Shown here in pieces: positions 20,721 to 30,806 of a DNA stretch of 64,000 bases. The stretch's first letter is position 1; each line of letters starts with the position of its first letter. This DNA comes from Bimastos eiseni (lineage: Eukaryota; Annelida; Clitellata; Crassiclitellata; Lumbricidae): the NCBI GenBank assembly GCA_959347315.1, contig OY365806.1, forward strand, positions 52,690,068-52,754,067, written 5' to 3'. The position numbers and the translations under genes were made by a program. The notes under the pieces are model-generated. The model saw only the letters and a program-made list of their open reading frames with translations, had not been told where the DNA came from and did no database searches.

Positions 20721-22165
20721 GCTCGAACTGCTGTAGCCAGTTTCGTGTTGTCCAGGGTAGACTATTGTAATAGTCTCCTTGCAGGAGCACCGAAATGTAC
20801 AGCCTGCAGTCCATTCTGAACGCTGCAGCGAGGCTACTCTTCGGACGATGACATTTGACCACGTGATGCCCCTTCTGCGCAACACACTTCATTGGCTACC
20901 CATACCACAGCGTGTAGAGTTCAAGCTCTGTCTACTCGTATACAAAGCGCTCCACGGTGTCACGACGGGATACATTGCAGATTTCTGCAGGCCAACATCG
21001 TCGTGTTCAGCTGGTCTCCAGCTGCATGGAGCTGCGTGTGGAGTAGTGCTGTTTGAATAATGTTTTAATTTTAGTTTTAGTTATGATTGTTAGTCTTCAT
21101 TTTCAGTTTTAGTTATGATTGTTTCTCAATTATAGTTTTAGTTTTCATTGTAGTTTCTATGTCTCAATTATAGTTCTAGTTAGTTTTAGTCTTGTCAATT
21201 ATAGTTTTAGTTAGTTTTAGTTTAGTAAAATAAAGTTTTAGTTTTAGGTTGCTGATTTAAGTTTAAGTAAGCTATTTATAGTTTAGCTTAAGTACGCTAG
21301 TTACAGCTTTAGTAATTTAATATCAATTTAAGCTATAACAATAATTGTTTAATTCCAATTTAATCCTAATCGAACGTCAATGGTAGACCATAATTATTTT
21401 GGTCTGCCATTGAGATTCGTCACACGTGAGGCCAAAGACGACAGAAATGAAAATTTCAACATTTCTGATTCAATTAAGTGAACTTTTCGCAGTAAGTAGG
21501 CCTACCATACATTTTTGCTAAATAAAAATATAGGATTCGAATTCGCGGTAAACAGTCACCAGAAGTAGACACATATCATTCTCCTCATGTGTCTTAGAAA
21601 AGGTTCTGTATGGTATAACGTCGCATCATTTGCAGAATTATGTACAATTCACGCAAGCAACGAATTGGCGCCTAAGTTAGGAACATTTTCAAGCAGAAAT
21701 ATTTGTTCTATTCTGGCCAAATATCGTTTTAGTTTTCGTTGCATCTATTTTTGTTTCGTTTTAGTTTTAGTTGCCACAAATGTCATTTTAGTTTTAGTTT
21801 TCGTTAATGGGAACGTTTGAATTTCGTTAATTGCCATTTTCGTTTTCGTTAACGAAAACAACACAAGCGTGGAGACCTTCTTGTCCCCAAGACAAAGACC
21901 AAATTCGGTGATCGCGCCTTCTCTGTTGCCGGCCCGCGCTTCTGGAATAGCCTCCTGCCTGAAGTGCGTTCTGCAGCATCGATTTAGATCTTTATGGCAC
22001 GACTCAAATCCCACCTGTTCAGGAATGCATATTCCTGTTGAACTGATGTAGTTATTGTTATAGTACGGTTTTTTCTTGTTAGTTTGCTGTCATTGTAAAG
22101 CTCCCTTGTAGCGGCATGGCTGCGTTATGGCGCTTTAGAAATCAGCAGTTGAATAATAATCTCAT
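20719..22165 (+). pseudogene. L2/CR1-type LINE 3' part, split by a hAT element
   Basis: 20719-21043 encodes VASFVLSRVDYCNSLLAGAP and LHWLPIPQRVEFKLCLLVYK, then HGVTTGYIADFCRP (reverse-transcriptase thumb and C-terminus). After the hAT at 21044-21866, the coding end resumes at 21875 with FGDRAFSVAGPRFWNSLP-like sequence and a MARLKSHLFRNAY end near 22025. It finishes with the tail TTATGGCGCTTTAGAAAT and ATAATAAT. The 5' end is truncated at the AT repeat. Confidence 0.8.
21044..21866. mobile_element. Non-autonomous hAT, TTTTAG family
   Basis: The left end TAGTGCTGTTTGAATAATG and the inverted right end TTGTGTTGTTTTCGTTAACG form decayed TIRs. The duplications are GTGTGGAG (21036-21043) and GCGTGGAG (21867-21874), 7 of 8. 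The left subterminal region is a (TTTTAGTTTTAGTTA)-like array and the right end has TTTTCGTT repeats. It interrupts a LINE whose frame continues on both sides. Confidence 0.83.
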
Positions 22166-22269
22166 TTTCCCTCTCTTTTTGAGATCTGGGCCTCCTTTTA
22201 GAACCTACCCCATTCCTAACTGGTAACATGAATGCCCTTTTTCCCTTTTTGTTAGAGACATGTGTAGGT

Positions 22270-22960
22270 TTTGATCTGTTTTAGGATCGACTTTGGCAAC
22301 CCTGCCTTCATTGGACTCTCCTCTCACGACATTTCTAAGCTCCAGCCCATTCTCAATGCTGCTGCCCGAGTAATCGGTGGAATTCCAAAATTTGATCACA
22401 TCTCTTCCTTCATTCCTGAATCCCTTCACTGGCTCCCAGCGCCTCAACGCATTCGTTTCAAGACCATTGTGCTGATGCACAAACTGTCTCCTTGGGGTTG
22501 CCCCACCTACCTTCTGGCTCTCTGCACTAGGGTCTCCTCTATTCCACACCGGTGTTTCCCTTCGTTCCTCTGCGCGCGGTATTCTAGTGGTTCCCCGCAT
22601 GCTCTCTGCCACGGCCCAATCCAGGAGCTTTGCCTACCAGTTCCTACCAGATGGAACAGCCTCCCCTTGCCTCTTCGGAAGGAGCTGCTCTTTCTCTCTC
22701 CCCTACCGCCTTCCAGAAGCGCTTGAAGACTTTTTTTTTCTCTTTAGCTTTGTGCTGAGTCGTGAGTGCCTCTGATTTTAGTTGCGCTATATATGTGCTT
22801 CATTATATGTGTGCAGATCCTCTCAATATGGTACTGTATGCTTTTTTTGTTGATCATATCCTTACTAATTCTGTTTTTGTGTGCCTTCAGCAGTTATAAT
22901 GGATATTCTATCTTTTCAACTGAACTTTTACAGGTTCTTGCCACATGAGTTCAACCATTT
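22270..22960 (+). pseudogene. L2-type LINE ORF2 C-terminus and tail
   Basis: The ORF 22271-22726 contains LNAAARVIGGIPKFDHISSF (22350), PESLHWLPAPQRIRFK and NSLPLPLRKELLF. The tail AGTTGCGCTATATATGTGC follows at about 22777. This copy aligns with the LINE split by the P element (13862-13773 and 7892-7630) and serves as its uninterrupted comparison. It is 5' truncated. The frame shifts near 22710. Confidence 0.8.
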
Positions 22961-23166
22961 ATTGACATATGTTTAGTCTGTTATGCTGTACAGTGTTCAT
23001 AAGGCCTCAACAAATAAACTTTTTAACCTAAAGTTTGTAGTACCTTTCATACTTCTATTATCATTTGTAATCAGTTAGAAAACATTGTTTTAAGAAGTTT
23101 CTGGCACATCTGACATATTCCAAGGAATCAAAAAAATAGACAAAAATGAAGTTTTGTGTAGCTTAC

Positions 23167-23274
23167 CATTTGACATGAAGCAATACTAAAAGCTCTTGAT
23201 CTCAGGGCAGGAATCATGTCAAACAGATAATCAAAGGGAATGTGATCAGTTGCTCCAGTAAAATCCCTCATCAC
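23167..23274 (-). CDS. NDOR1: NADPH-dependent diflavin oxidoreductase, exon with FAD motif
   Basis: A 108-bp exon between CTTAG| and ATG|GTAAGC encodes VMRDFTGATDHIPFDYLFDM, then IPALRSRAFSIASCQM. RSRAFSIAS is the FAD-binding RxFS/RxYS motif of the cytochrome P450 reductase-type domain. The sequence between the catalytic CNRPKR segment and this motif matches the NDOR1/TAH18 family. It enters and leaves in phase 0, joining 24605-24558 and 15188-15092. The protein passes electrons from NADPH to CIAPIN1/Dre2 in cytosolic Fe-S assembly (known for the family). Confidence 0.88.
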
Positions 23275-23442
23275 CTAAGACAAAACAGACAATTATACTT
23301 GCAATCCAAATGAGCCAAAGGTATGTCCATTGTCCAACTGCCTCCACAGGATTGTTGTAATATGGGTTTAAATAAATTAAGCACAAAATCAAAATAAATT
23401 TTTTTTAGAGCAAACAAGTGCTAAAGCTGTATTTATCAATAC

Positions 23443-24288
23443 CAGTGTTGGGCACGAGACCAAAAATTCAAGACCAGACTGAGACCAAGACTGGGAGGTC
23501 CAAGACCAAGACCGAGATGAGTGGTCCGAGACCAAGACCAAGACCAATGGTCCAAGACAAAGACTCTTTTATTTTATAAACAATTCAATTTATTAAGACG
23601 CTAAAATGAAACAACACGTTAAAACATCAATTTTATTGCTGAAGAATACTAATCTTAATAAAATTGTCCAGAAAACAGTTTTACCGGCCACTGAACTTTT
23701 GCGGATTCACCCCTTGGCTTTGGCCTGAGAATATCGCACTATAAATTACCTACAGAATACGATAGGACATATGAGCAAGTAGATTAACATTCTGTTTTAA
23801 TGGTGTACTCGGAATTGTAGGTTAACAGTGTCTAGACGTGACCAACCACATAATTATCACATTGTTCCAAACCCTTTGATTTTTTTAACGCAAATTTTGA
23901 AATGGCTGGCTCTGTTGCAATTGCATTTCTTCTCTGCTCATAGTAACATATATATAAAGATCTATAAGTTTGGTCAGCACGGTTTAAATCGACAACAATC
24001 GTGTAGGGTCTACACATTCGGTGTCTATAATAATCGAAAATAAACGACAATTATCGACAAAAGTGCTCTGATACAACAAATAACCAAGACTGCTAATTTA
24101 AGACGGAGATCAATCCCATGACCGTTCCTTTAAGATCAAGACTAAGACCGACACATTCGAGACCAAAACCGATGCATTCGAGACCAGGACAAAGACTGAT
24201 GCATTCGAGACCAAGACACCAACACTGCAGTTTTCCAGCCACGAGACTGTCTCAAGACTATGACCGTAGTCTCGAGACCACATCCCTG
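23443..24288 (+). mobile_element. Non-autonomous hAT, GAGACC family, copy B
   Basis: The ends CAGTGTTGGGCACGAGACC and the inverse of CAGGGATGTGGTCTCGAGAC form TIRs. The duplications are ATCAATAC (23435-23442) and ATCAATAA (24289-24296), 7 of 8. Subterminal GAGACCAAGACC arrays lie at both ends. It lies in an intron of the host gene between exons 24558-24605 and 23167-23274. Confidence 0.87.
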
Positions 24289-24557
24289 ATCAATAAACAG
24301 TAGAATTAGGTAGTGCATCAAACCATAAGTAAATAGAAAGTCATGTAATTAAAAGTCAAGACTATCATCTATAGTAGCTCAAGACAATAAAAGACTGAGT
24401 GCAACCATTCTACATTCCACTTTAAAATGTTATCCAAACAAAGAATGGAGAAGTTGATTGCAGGAAAAACAACTGCAAAAAGAGAGTAGTAAAGACAAAC
24501 TGGAAGATAGAGCAGAAGTAAATAAAGAGACTCTTTTGAACAATTGCTCGTCCAAAC

Positions 24558-24605
24558 CTCAAGTATACTCCGCTTTGGCCTATTACAGTAACTGTAAAGG
24601 TCATC
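24558..24605 (-). CDS. NDOR1: NADPH-dependent diflavin oxidoreductase, 48-bp micro-exon
   Basis: The exon lies between TTCTAG| and GAG|GTTTGG and encodes DDLYSYCNRPKRSILE. This is the conserved segment between the connecting domain and the FAD motif of NDOR1. CNRPKR is typical. It is exactly 16 codons in phase 0, consistent with both neighbours. The ORF at 24649-24422 is a different frame over it. Confidence 0.88.
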
Positions 24606-24858
24606 CTAGAAAAACAAACACCAAATGAGCAGTTAATTACAAAGACCATGACATTACAATGATGAACAGATAATTCATTATTAACAACAGTCTAGTATTT
24701 AATATTACTTTAACATATTACATTAAAACCAATAAAAACCCTTAAAATCATAAAGACTGTCTTTGATAAGCTCTCACATATACACTTTATGAAATGTTCA
24801 GGTAAATATAACTGTAATAGACAACAATTAACAACTTGTTTCCATTACAACCACAGTC

Positions 24859-25559
24859 TAGGGCTGTACCGATATCGCTTTTTGCCGATACAGATTATTG
24901 CCGATTATTTAGCCGATTATTTTATCAATTATTTCATTGTGTTTCCCAACATGACCGGTTCTAAAGATAGACCTACTGCTACTGCCTAATGTTCCTATTG
25001 TTGTGACATAAACAAACACTTGCTCCGTAGGAGACGTATACGTAGTTGGGGACTAATCCTAGGCAGCCAATACAGCGAGTGGTCGACCTTGCATGACGGA
25101 GGAGAGGAAAAATAATTTATGTAACTAGAGGCCTTCTTCTAACATGCCAATGATGCCATTCCCTCCCCAGACAGGCCACTTTTACGACTTGCCAATTTGG
25201 CCTAAAATGACATTATTGTGCCCAGGATAAGCAGGCACTATGACTCACTCTGCACAACAAGCTACAGCTGTAGACACTTTCCCACAGTACTGGCAGTCTA
25301 GCACAATGGTTACTGGGTGGTCTGAAGAAGAAGCCCGAGTTTCCCACTCTATGGGTAGCAAACAAAATGAAATGCTGTCCTTCACAGACCCAATGATGTT
25401 GCTGTCGTCATTTTGCTCTTAAAGACTGAAAATATCATTATAAAATGAAAAACACTAATTTTTAATATCGGCGCCGATTATCTTGCCGATATCCGATATC
25501 GCTGTTATCTCTATAATCGGCCCAATTAATCGGCCGGCCGATTAATCAGTACAGCTCTA
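24859..25559. mobile_element. Non-autonomous hAT, TAGGGCTGTACCGAT family
   Basis: The ends TAGGGCTGTACCGATATCG and the inverse of TAGAGCTGTACTGATTAATC form TIRs. The 8-bp duplication CCACAGTC is perfect (24851-24858 and 25560-25567). Both subterminal regions are rich in GCCGAT/ATCGGC, a palindromic CCGATTAATCGG core. A truncated relative is at 14505-14663. Confidence 0.93.
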
Positions 25560-25746
25560 CCACAGTCTGAAGATTCAGAAACCTGACAGTATCACAGTTA
25601 TTTGAAAATCGAAAATGTCAGTATCTGGACAATTATTTGTGGTGAAAAGAATTATATTATTATTATAGAATAATAGTATAATTTATTCATAAAAAAGAAC
25701 TTCAGATGTTTATGACATAAGCTCTAGAAATTATAGATCAGTAATT

Positions 25747-26063
25747 CAGCGGTTCCCAAACTTCCCTGAGTCGGGTCCCACTTGTGGGTCTGCTGTGGTC
25801 GTCTTGGAACACACTGTGTAAAATTAGGCACTGTGCACTAAAATTTGCTTTGTAAATTGGCATAAAAATATGCTTATTAACCTACAGTGTTTACAAATTG
25901 GCATATTTATAGGCATCAAAATGAAACTATGACAGCCAGTTTAGGCACAATCCTCGTCAAATGTGTTTGCTAAAAAAAAATTTTTGGCAGAAAATTTGAC
26001 GACCCACCAGCCAGAGCCTTATGACCCACTTATGGTTCACAACACACAGTTTGGGAACTGGTG
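25747..26063. mobile_element. Short non-autonomous hAT next to a splice donor
   Basis: The TIRs are CAGCGGTTCCCAAACT and the inverse of CACCAGTTCCCAAACT. The perfect 8-bp duplication CAGTAATT lies at 25739-25746 and 26064-26071. Ends of the CAGNGGTTCCCAAACT type are known from Charlie-like hAT elements. It is 317 bp with no coding capacity. It begins only a few bases inside an intron of the host gene, next to exon 26238-26075. Confidence 0.93.
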
Positions 26064-26074
26064 CAGTAATTAAC

Positions 26075-26238
26075 CTGTCCCTCAACAGAGCAGAATTCTT
26101 GAAGTTTGCTCTTTTCAAGGTTGCTGTCGGTGAACTGGGCCATTAATTCCCAGAAGTATCTTCTTGGAATACTGTTGATATCTAAGTAGCATTCCACCAG
26201 ATGCTTGATGGTCCGTGGACCTTGAAGTCTGGGAGGAA
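26075..26238 (-). CDS. NDOR1: NADPH-dependent diflavin oxidoreductase, connecting-domain exon
   Basis: A 164-bp exon, acceptor TCTAAAAG| and donor CAG|GTTAAT. It encodes PPRLQGPRTIKHLVECYLDI, NSIPRRYFWELMAQFTDSN and LEKSKLQEFCSVEGQ. The IPRRxFxELxA and LEFxSxEGQ pattern is that of the NDOR1 connecting domain. The two leading bases complete a valine codon with the last base of exon 35111-34984, and the exon ends in phase 0. A hAT duplication (26064-26071) occupies intron positions +4 to +11. Confidence 0.88.
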
Positions 26239-26499
26239 CTTTTAGACACAAACAATTTAGAATCAGCAACCAGATAATGTTCATATCAAAATGAGACATT
26301 TTAATTTAGCAACTTAAATTTCTGATGTCAATCAACAGCAAAAAGCTAAAAAGTATGACATATATGAAGTAACTTAAGACAAGACACTTGACTAAGTCGT
26401 CAAGGCCCTTGTCTTCATTTGCTTTCTAAAATTGTGTGCATTATAAATATTTTTAAAATTTAGGTCATATTTTAAAATCTATATAAATAAAGACAAGAT

Positions 26500-26990
26500 T
26501 CTGCATGCGCGCATGTGTGTTTATGAGTCTGATCATGCATTTGCACAGTTTTAGAGCTATTGACTCAAAACCTTCGCCATTGACTCGGGGAACACCTGGA
26601 ACACCCAGTAGAGGGGTTGGTGAACCCCGTGGCCACCCTCTTCCTGGTCTCCAGGGCCAAAAACCTGTCTCAGGCCCCCCACCAAGGAAAGTTTCATTCT
26701 CAGTCGCCAGGAGCGTGTCGATGAAAAACACCTGCTGCACGTGATATCTGTCTGCCACACCTCTTCTTTTACACTGCCATAAACGAATGGACAGTGTGGG
26801 AGATATCGTACAGGCAGCAGGTATACAGTCTCTATGTCTGGCTATGCACTTGCACAGTTTTAGAGCTATTGACTCGAAACCTTTGTTGGCTCGGGGAACA
26901 CCTGAGTCACCCAGTAGAGGGGTTGGTGAACCTTGCGGCCACAGTCTTCCTGCTCTCCAGGGTCAAAAACCTGTCTCAACCCGTGCAACG
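26500..26990 (+). repeat. Two direct repeats, about 145 bp, 315 bp apart
   Basis: TTGCACAGTTTTAGAGCTAT, then CACCCAGTAGAGGGGTTGG and CCAGGGxCAAAAACCTGTCTC, occur at 26537-26675 and 26848-26980, about 85-90% identical. The spacer (26680-26840) contains CAGGAGCGTGTCGATGAAAA. The family is unknown. Confidence 0.8.
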
Positions 26991-27039
26991 CCAGGTTCTC
27001 CAGCTAATAATGTAAATAAAACATGAGGAAACTGGGAAC

Positions 27040-28200
27040 AGTAAGGGGCCGCTCACATATCATATATATCTCTCAAGGGGTAGGTGGATGGGTTCCTGTT
27101 TTGTTAGCGTTATATTGTGTAGGGTGGGGGGGCTGGGTTGAAGGTTTCGTTATATAACAAACTTTTTTTCAGCTTATGCTATTTTGCCTGTTTGCCTGTC
27201 AATTGTAAATTCCATGTACCACGGACCTGCATTGTTTAATCGAATTTCACAATAGCCTACGCTGTGAACCAAAACTTGCACCATCAGGTGCCACCTGACG
27301 AATTGATTTGACGGTCTTACTTATTATTTATAAATTCACTGTTAACGATTTCCTGTTTACAATGTTAAAAATTTCCTGTGAATAGCACTTCAATTCAATT
27401 CTCTGTGACTTGTTTTGATTCTGGTTTAAATTAAAATTAATTCACTTGAAATAGTTATTTTGGTAGGTAGGCCTCTTATCAAGATGTTTGATTTCATTTT
27501 CTATACTATGTGTAAATAGTTTATATGTTTGCTTAAATACCCAATTGTAGTTGTAGTATACACTCTGTATCATACGCTATTAAATAGGTAGAGTTGTACC
27601 GCAAATCTATAGATAAATACCTGATAGTGCAATATTAAACCAATCGATTCTGTGTGATATTGTAATACTCATTTCTAGTGCAAAACAGGAGGGAAAAACT
27701 GGAGTTTTTACATAGGATTTACGTCACTATCATGTATTATCATGCTGTATTAATAGGCCTACATGTAGATACATGGTGACAATCGTAGACTACCCAATTA
27801 GTTAATACAAGTGAATTTAGCGCCATTAAAACTCCGATTATTAAGCTAATTACGTTCTATAAATTTTAAAGGGTTTTATTATGGTTTGAACTCTTTTAAA
27901 AGGTCTGCTGTCTTCATGCTGTATTGTTAACTTTATTAATGCATCATGCATTTCTAGTATTAAACGATTAATGAGCATAGTCGAGTAACTAAATTACAGT
28001 ACTAACTAACATAAGCTAGTCACTAGTAGAGTGCTAACTAACATTGTATTGTTATAAAAGTTTCAAATTGTGCAATACAATTATGTCGATTGTATGCCTT
28101 TTAATGTGCTTAAAGACTGGGGGTGGGATAGGGGTAGGCAGCATATCTGTTATATAATATAGGGGTGGGGGTCACAGCTGCTTTTGTGGCAGACAGGCCA
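27040..28200. other. No gene recognised; G-rich possible TE ends
   Basis: The sequence at 27043-27150 (GGGGCCGCTCACATATC, then GGTGGGGGGGCTGGGT) and that at 28115-28175 (GGGGGTGGGATAGGGGTAGG) look like paired ends of a degraded DNA element, but no target duplication or clean inverted repeat was found. The rest is AT-rich. Confidence 0.3.
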
Positions 28201-28729
28201 CAAGGCTTGGATTAAAGAATTAGTTCGTAATTAATCGGCTCGCCATAGTGCTTAATTTACGTACTTTTTCTTACAGTGTTGGTATTGGAGGGAAGACCAA
28301 TCGGCGGTTTGTAGTTCTGTGCATAGCGTGCAGACGCATGAATCGGGTTGAGTATAGCCTGACATGCGGTGCGTCGCTTATATTGTAGAGTGGTGACGAC
28401 TGCTCTGCATATACGGTGCATTGAATTCTTTGGTTAGCGATTAATACCGCACACCCGTGTGGTCGGTGAGAGTTCGTTCAAAGCCTGGTTCACGGCAAGT
28501 TGCGAAAAAATATAGTTGCGGACGAGAGGGCGTCCAAAACCTAGTCCGAGCTACAGCCGAGCGTCTGGAGTTGAGACCGACTCCGCCGATCTGATAGGGC
28601 TGGGGCCCCACCCTGTTATCGATCGCGAGAAAGTCTGCAGCCGATCGTGAGGTTGCTTCCTCGGGAAGGTCCGACAGTGAAATAAATAAATCACAGGTCT
28701 GTGTAAAGACTGGGTAAAGCCCGGGTTAG

Positions 28730-28870
28730 CCGTTCGCATATACTGAGAGAGGCCTCGGCGGCCGACAGTGAGACAGACTGGGTGAGTCCCAGAAGGGACC
28801 GACCGCATATACCGAGAGAGGCCTCGGCGGCCGACAGATAGATAGACTGGGAAAAATCCCCGACCGCGCA
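28730..28870 (+). repeat. Tandem repeat, about 75-bp unit, GC-rich
   Basis: The unit containing CGCATATACCGAGAGAGGCC and TCGGCGGCCGACAG occurs twice in full (about 28735-28800 and 28803-28860), with a weaker third part after it. It lies upstream of the transposase-like gene at 29745. Confidence 0.75.
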
Positions 28871-29229
28871 GACCGTGAGAAAGTTTTGGTAACCAAGAAA
28901 TATAAATGTTGGTTACCTAGATCGGTCATAGTTAGTCCTCGCGTTTTCCAGCAGGTTGTCGGATATGCAAAAGTTCCGGGTGGCCGAGACCGAGAAAATT
29001 AGGGTGGCCGCTAGAAATACAAGCCGGCTAGATTCCCGTGGTAGCAACCGTACAGACCGAAAGAGAGGCCGGTTAAACGTTCGATAAATACTGGGAAAGT
29101 TTCCCATGGAATACGTTCGATAAATACGGGGAGGGTGACCCCATTGGTGCTTACGACGATTACAAGAAACGGTCGTGACTGGTGCCGAAGACCTCAATAA
29201 TTGTGGGTGTTTCCTCATCTTCTTTTCCC

Positions 29230-29660
29230 TGTAATATATATACTTGGCTACCTAACGTGGTCATACTTACTCCCGCGGTCTTCCGCGATATCTTATTTGC
29301 GTGTCTAATCGCAATATCTTTACTCGCGGTTTCCCCGCGATATCTTTACTTGCGCGTGATTTGCAATATCTTTATTCGCGGTTTCCCCGTGATACCTCTT
29401 CTTGATTGTCTTACGGTCTTTCGATAAATATTCTTGTTGGTTACCTAACGTGGTCATACTTACTCCTGCGGTCTTCCGTGGTTTCTTGACTTGCGTATCT
29501 GATCGCAACAATATCTTTACTCGCGGTTTCCCCGCGATATCTTTACTTGTGTATCTGAATGCAGTATCTTTAATCGCGGTTTCCCCGCGATATCTCTTCT
29601 TGATTGTATTACGGTTTGTCGATACATATTCTTCTTGGCTACCTAACGTCGTCATAGATA
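29230..29660 (+). repeat. Tandem repeat, about 200-bp unit
   Basis: The unit beginning TTGGCTACCTAACGTGGTCA and containing repeated CGCGGTTTCCCCGCGATATC occurs at about 29233 and 29432, with a partial third at 29636. Within each unit, CTCGCGGTTTCCCCGCGATA is itself repeated. It has a different base composition from its surroundings and ends just before ORF 29745, suggesting a promoter or 5' region. That is an inference. Confidence 0.75.
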
Positions 29661-29744
29661 CTCCCCGGGTTTTCCCGAAGTCTCAGTATATATTACGGTG
29701 TTGGTGGACAACTGCAAAACGCAGAGGACGGTCAATCATGGTGC

Positions 29745-30329
29745 ATGATAATTTATACGTGTGAGGCCGGTATGCCACACACGGACATGGAGCGAGAGGT
29801 ACATGAAGAGTGGAAGGTGCGATTTCCGGTGGATAAGTGTCTGGGAAAAGGCAACGTTAAGATCAGTGGCCAGTATTGCCTACGGCAAAGTGACGAAGGG
29901 ACTTGTTACAAATATTTCTGCTCTCCGGAACAGGGAGAACGTTTGATGCCCCCTGTTGGCGATTGTTTAAGAGTCACGAGATGTAGAATGATACGACGAA
30001 GCTCAGGTCAGGTAGAGAGAAAGAGGAAAACCGTCTCTAAGCGAGTAAACAAGAAAGGGAAGACTCCGGTCGGTAAAGGCCATCCTCAGGACGTTGCCCA
30101 TCCGGCGACCGCGGAAGTGATAGAGTCTGATCCCGAGACAGAGTCATATACTGCTGCCTCTTTTAGAGAAACGGTCAACCCCGATTCTCCTCTGACAGTC
30201 ACTGCTACGATAGGCCATCTGCTGCTCGTTCATCAGGAACGTTCACTTTACAATGAGATGGTTGGTGATGCTCGAAAGACTTGTGAAGCCAATCAGCTGA
30301 GCTGTTTCAACAGAAACGTTCCCTGCTGA
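29745..30329 (+). CDS. Transposase-like protein, N-terminal part (unnamed family)
   Basis: A 194-codon open frame. The N-terminal third has spaced cysteines (GQYCLRQSDEGTCYKYFC, residues about 42-60), possibly zinc binding. A basic stretch follows (RKRKTVSKRVNKKGK, about 92-106). The C-terminal part has LVHQERSLYNEMVGDARKTC, resembling the segment just upstream of the catalytic part in DUF7869-type transposase-like proteins of animals. The catalytic continuation is in another frame at 30335, and about 60 residues expected between them are missing, so the gene looks internally deleted. The first ATG used is 29745; 29770 is an alternative. Confidence 0.5.
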   Translation: MIIYTCEAGMPHTDMEREVHEEWKVRFPVDKCLGKGNVKISGQYCLRQSDEGTCYKYFCSPEQGERLMPPVGDCLRVTRCRMIRRSSGQVERKRKTVSKRVNKKGKTPVGKGHPQDVAHPATAEVIESDPETESYTAASFRETVNPDSPLTVTATIGHLLLVHQERSLYNEMVGDARKTCEANQLSCFNRNVPC

Positions 30330-30334
30330 TCTCG

Positions 30335-30806
30335 ATGCACTACAGCTTCTCAGAGGGGTCAAATGCTGTTGTGTCTTACCTGCATCACTTCTTTGAATGG
30401 TTTGGTTTGGGGGAGACCAATGCACAACTTCATTGCGACAATTGCTCGGGACAGAACAAGAATCGTTTTGTACCATGGTATTGTGCATGGAGGGTGTGCA
30501 TTGGACTCCACGAATCAATTTCATTAAATTTTTTTGATTCCTGGACGCACCAAGTTTGCCTCTGATGGATGTTTTGGTCTTCTCAAGAAGGCATTCAAAC
30601 GCCATGCTATGTCGTCATTGGAGAAATTCGAGACAGTGGAGAATGAGAGTGCCTGTGTAAACCAGGTTCAGTTGATTGGCAAAGAAGATGACACATCTTT
30701 CATATCATTTGGAGATTGGCAGCAGCACCTTCATCCGTTTTTCAAAAATCTTCCAGGCATCAAAAAATTCCATAACTTCAAATTTTGTGCTAAATACCCT
30801 GGCAAG
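30335..30806 (+). pseudogene. Transposase-like protein, catalytic part, exon before the intron
   Basis: The frame from 30335 reads SNAVVSYLHHFFEWFGLGET, then LHCDNCSGQNKNRFVPWY, and after a one-base frame change near 30530 GRTKFASDGCFGLLKKAF. The D-N-C-S-G-Q-N-K-N and TKFxxDxCFG blocks are hallmarks of a metazoan transposase-like family (DUF7869 as I recall, with an RNase H-like fold). It ends at AAATACCCTGGCAAG|GTAAAA, a plausible splice donor. The frame change makes it non-functional as it stands. Confidence 0.6.

Noticed and set aside
20613..20892. ORFs with runs of alternating Y and I
   Set aside because: Produced by the (AT)n array at 20664-20717.
27043..28175. A complete DNA transposon with G-rich ends
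   Set aside because: The ends look suggestive, but no inverted repeat of useful length and no target duplication could be matched.
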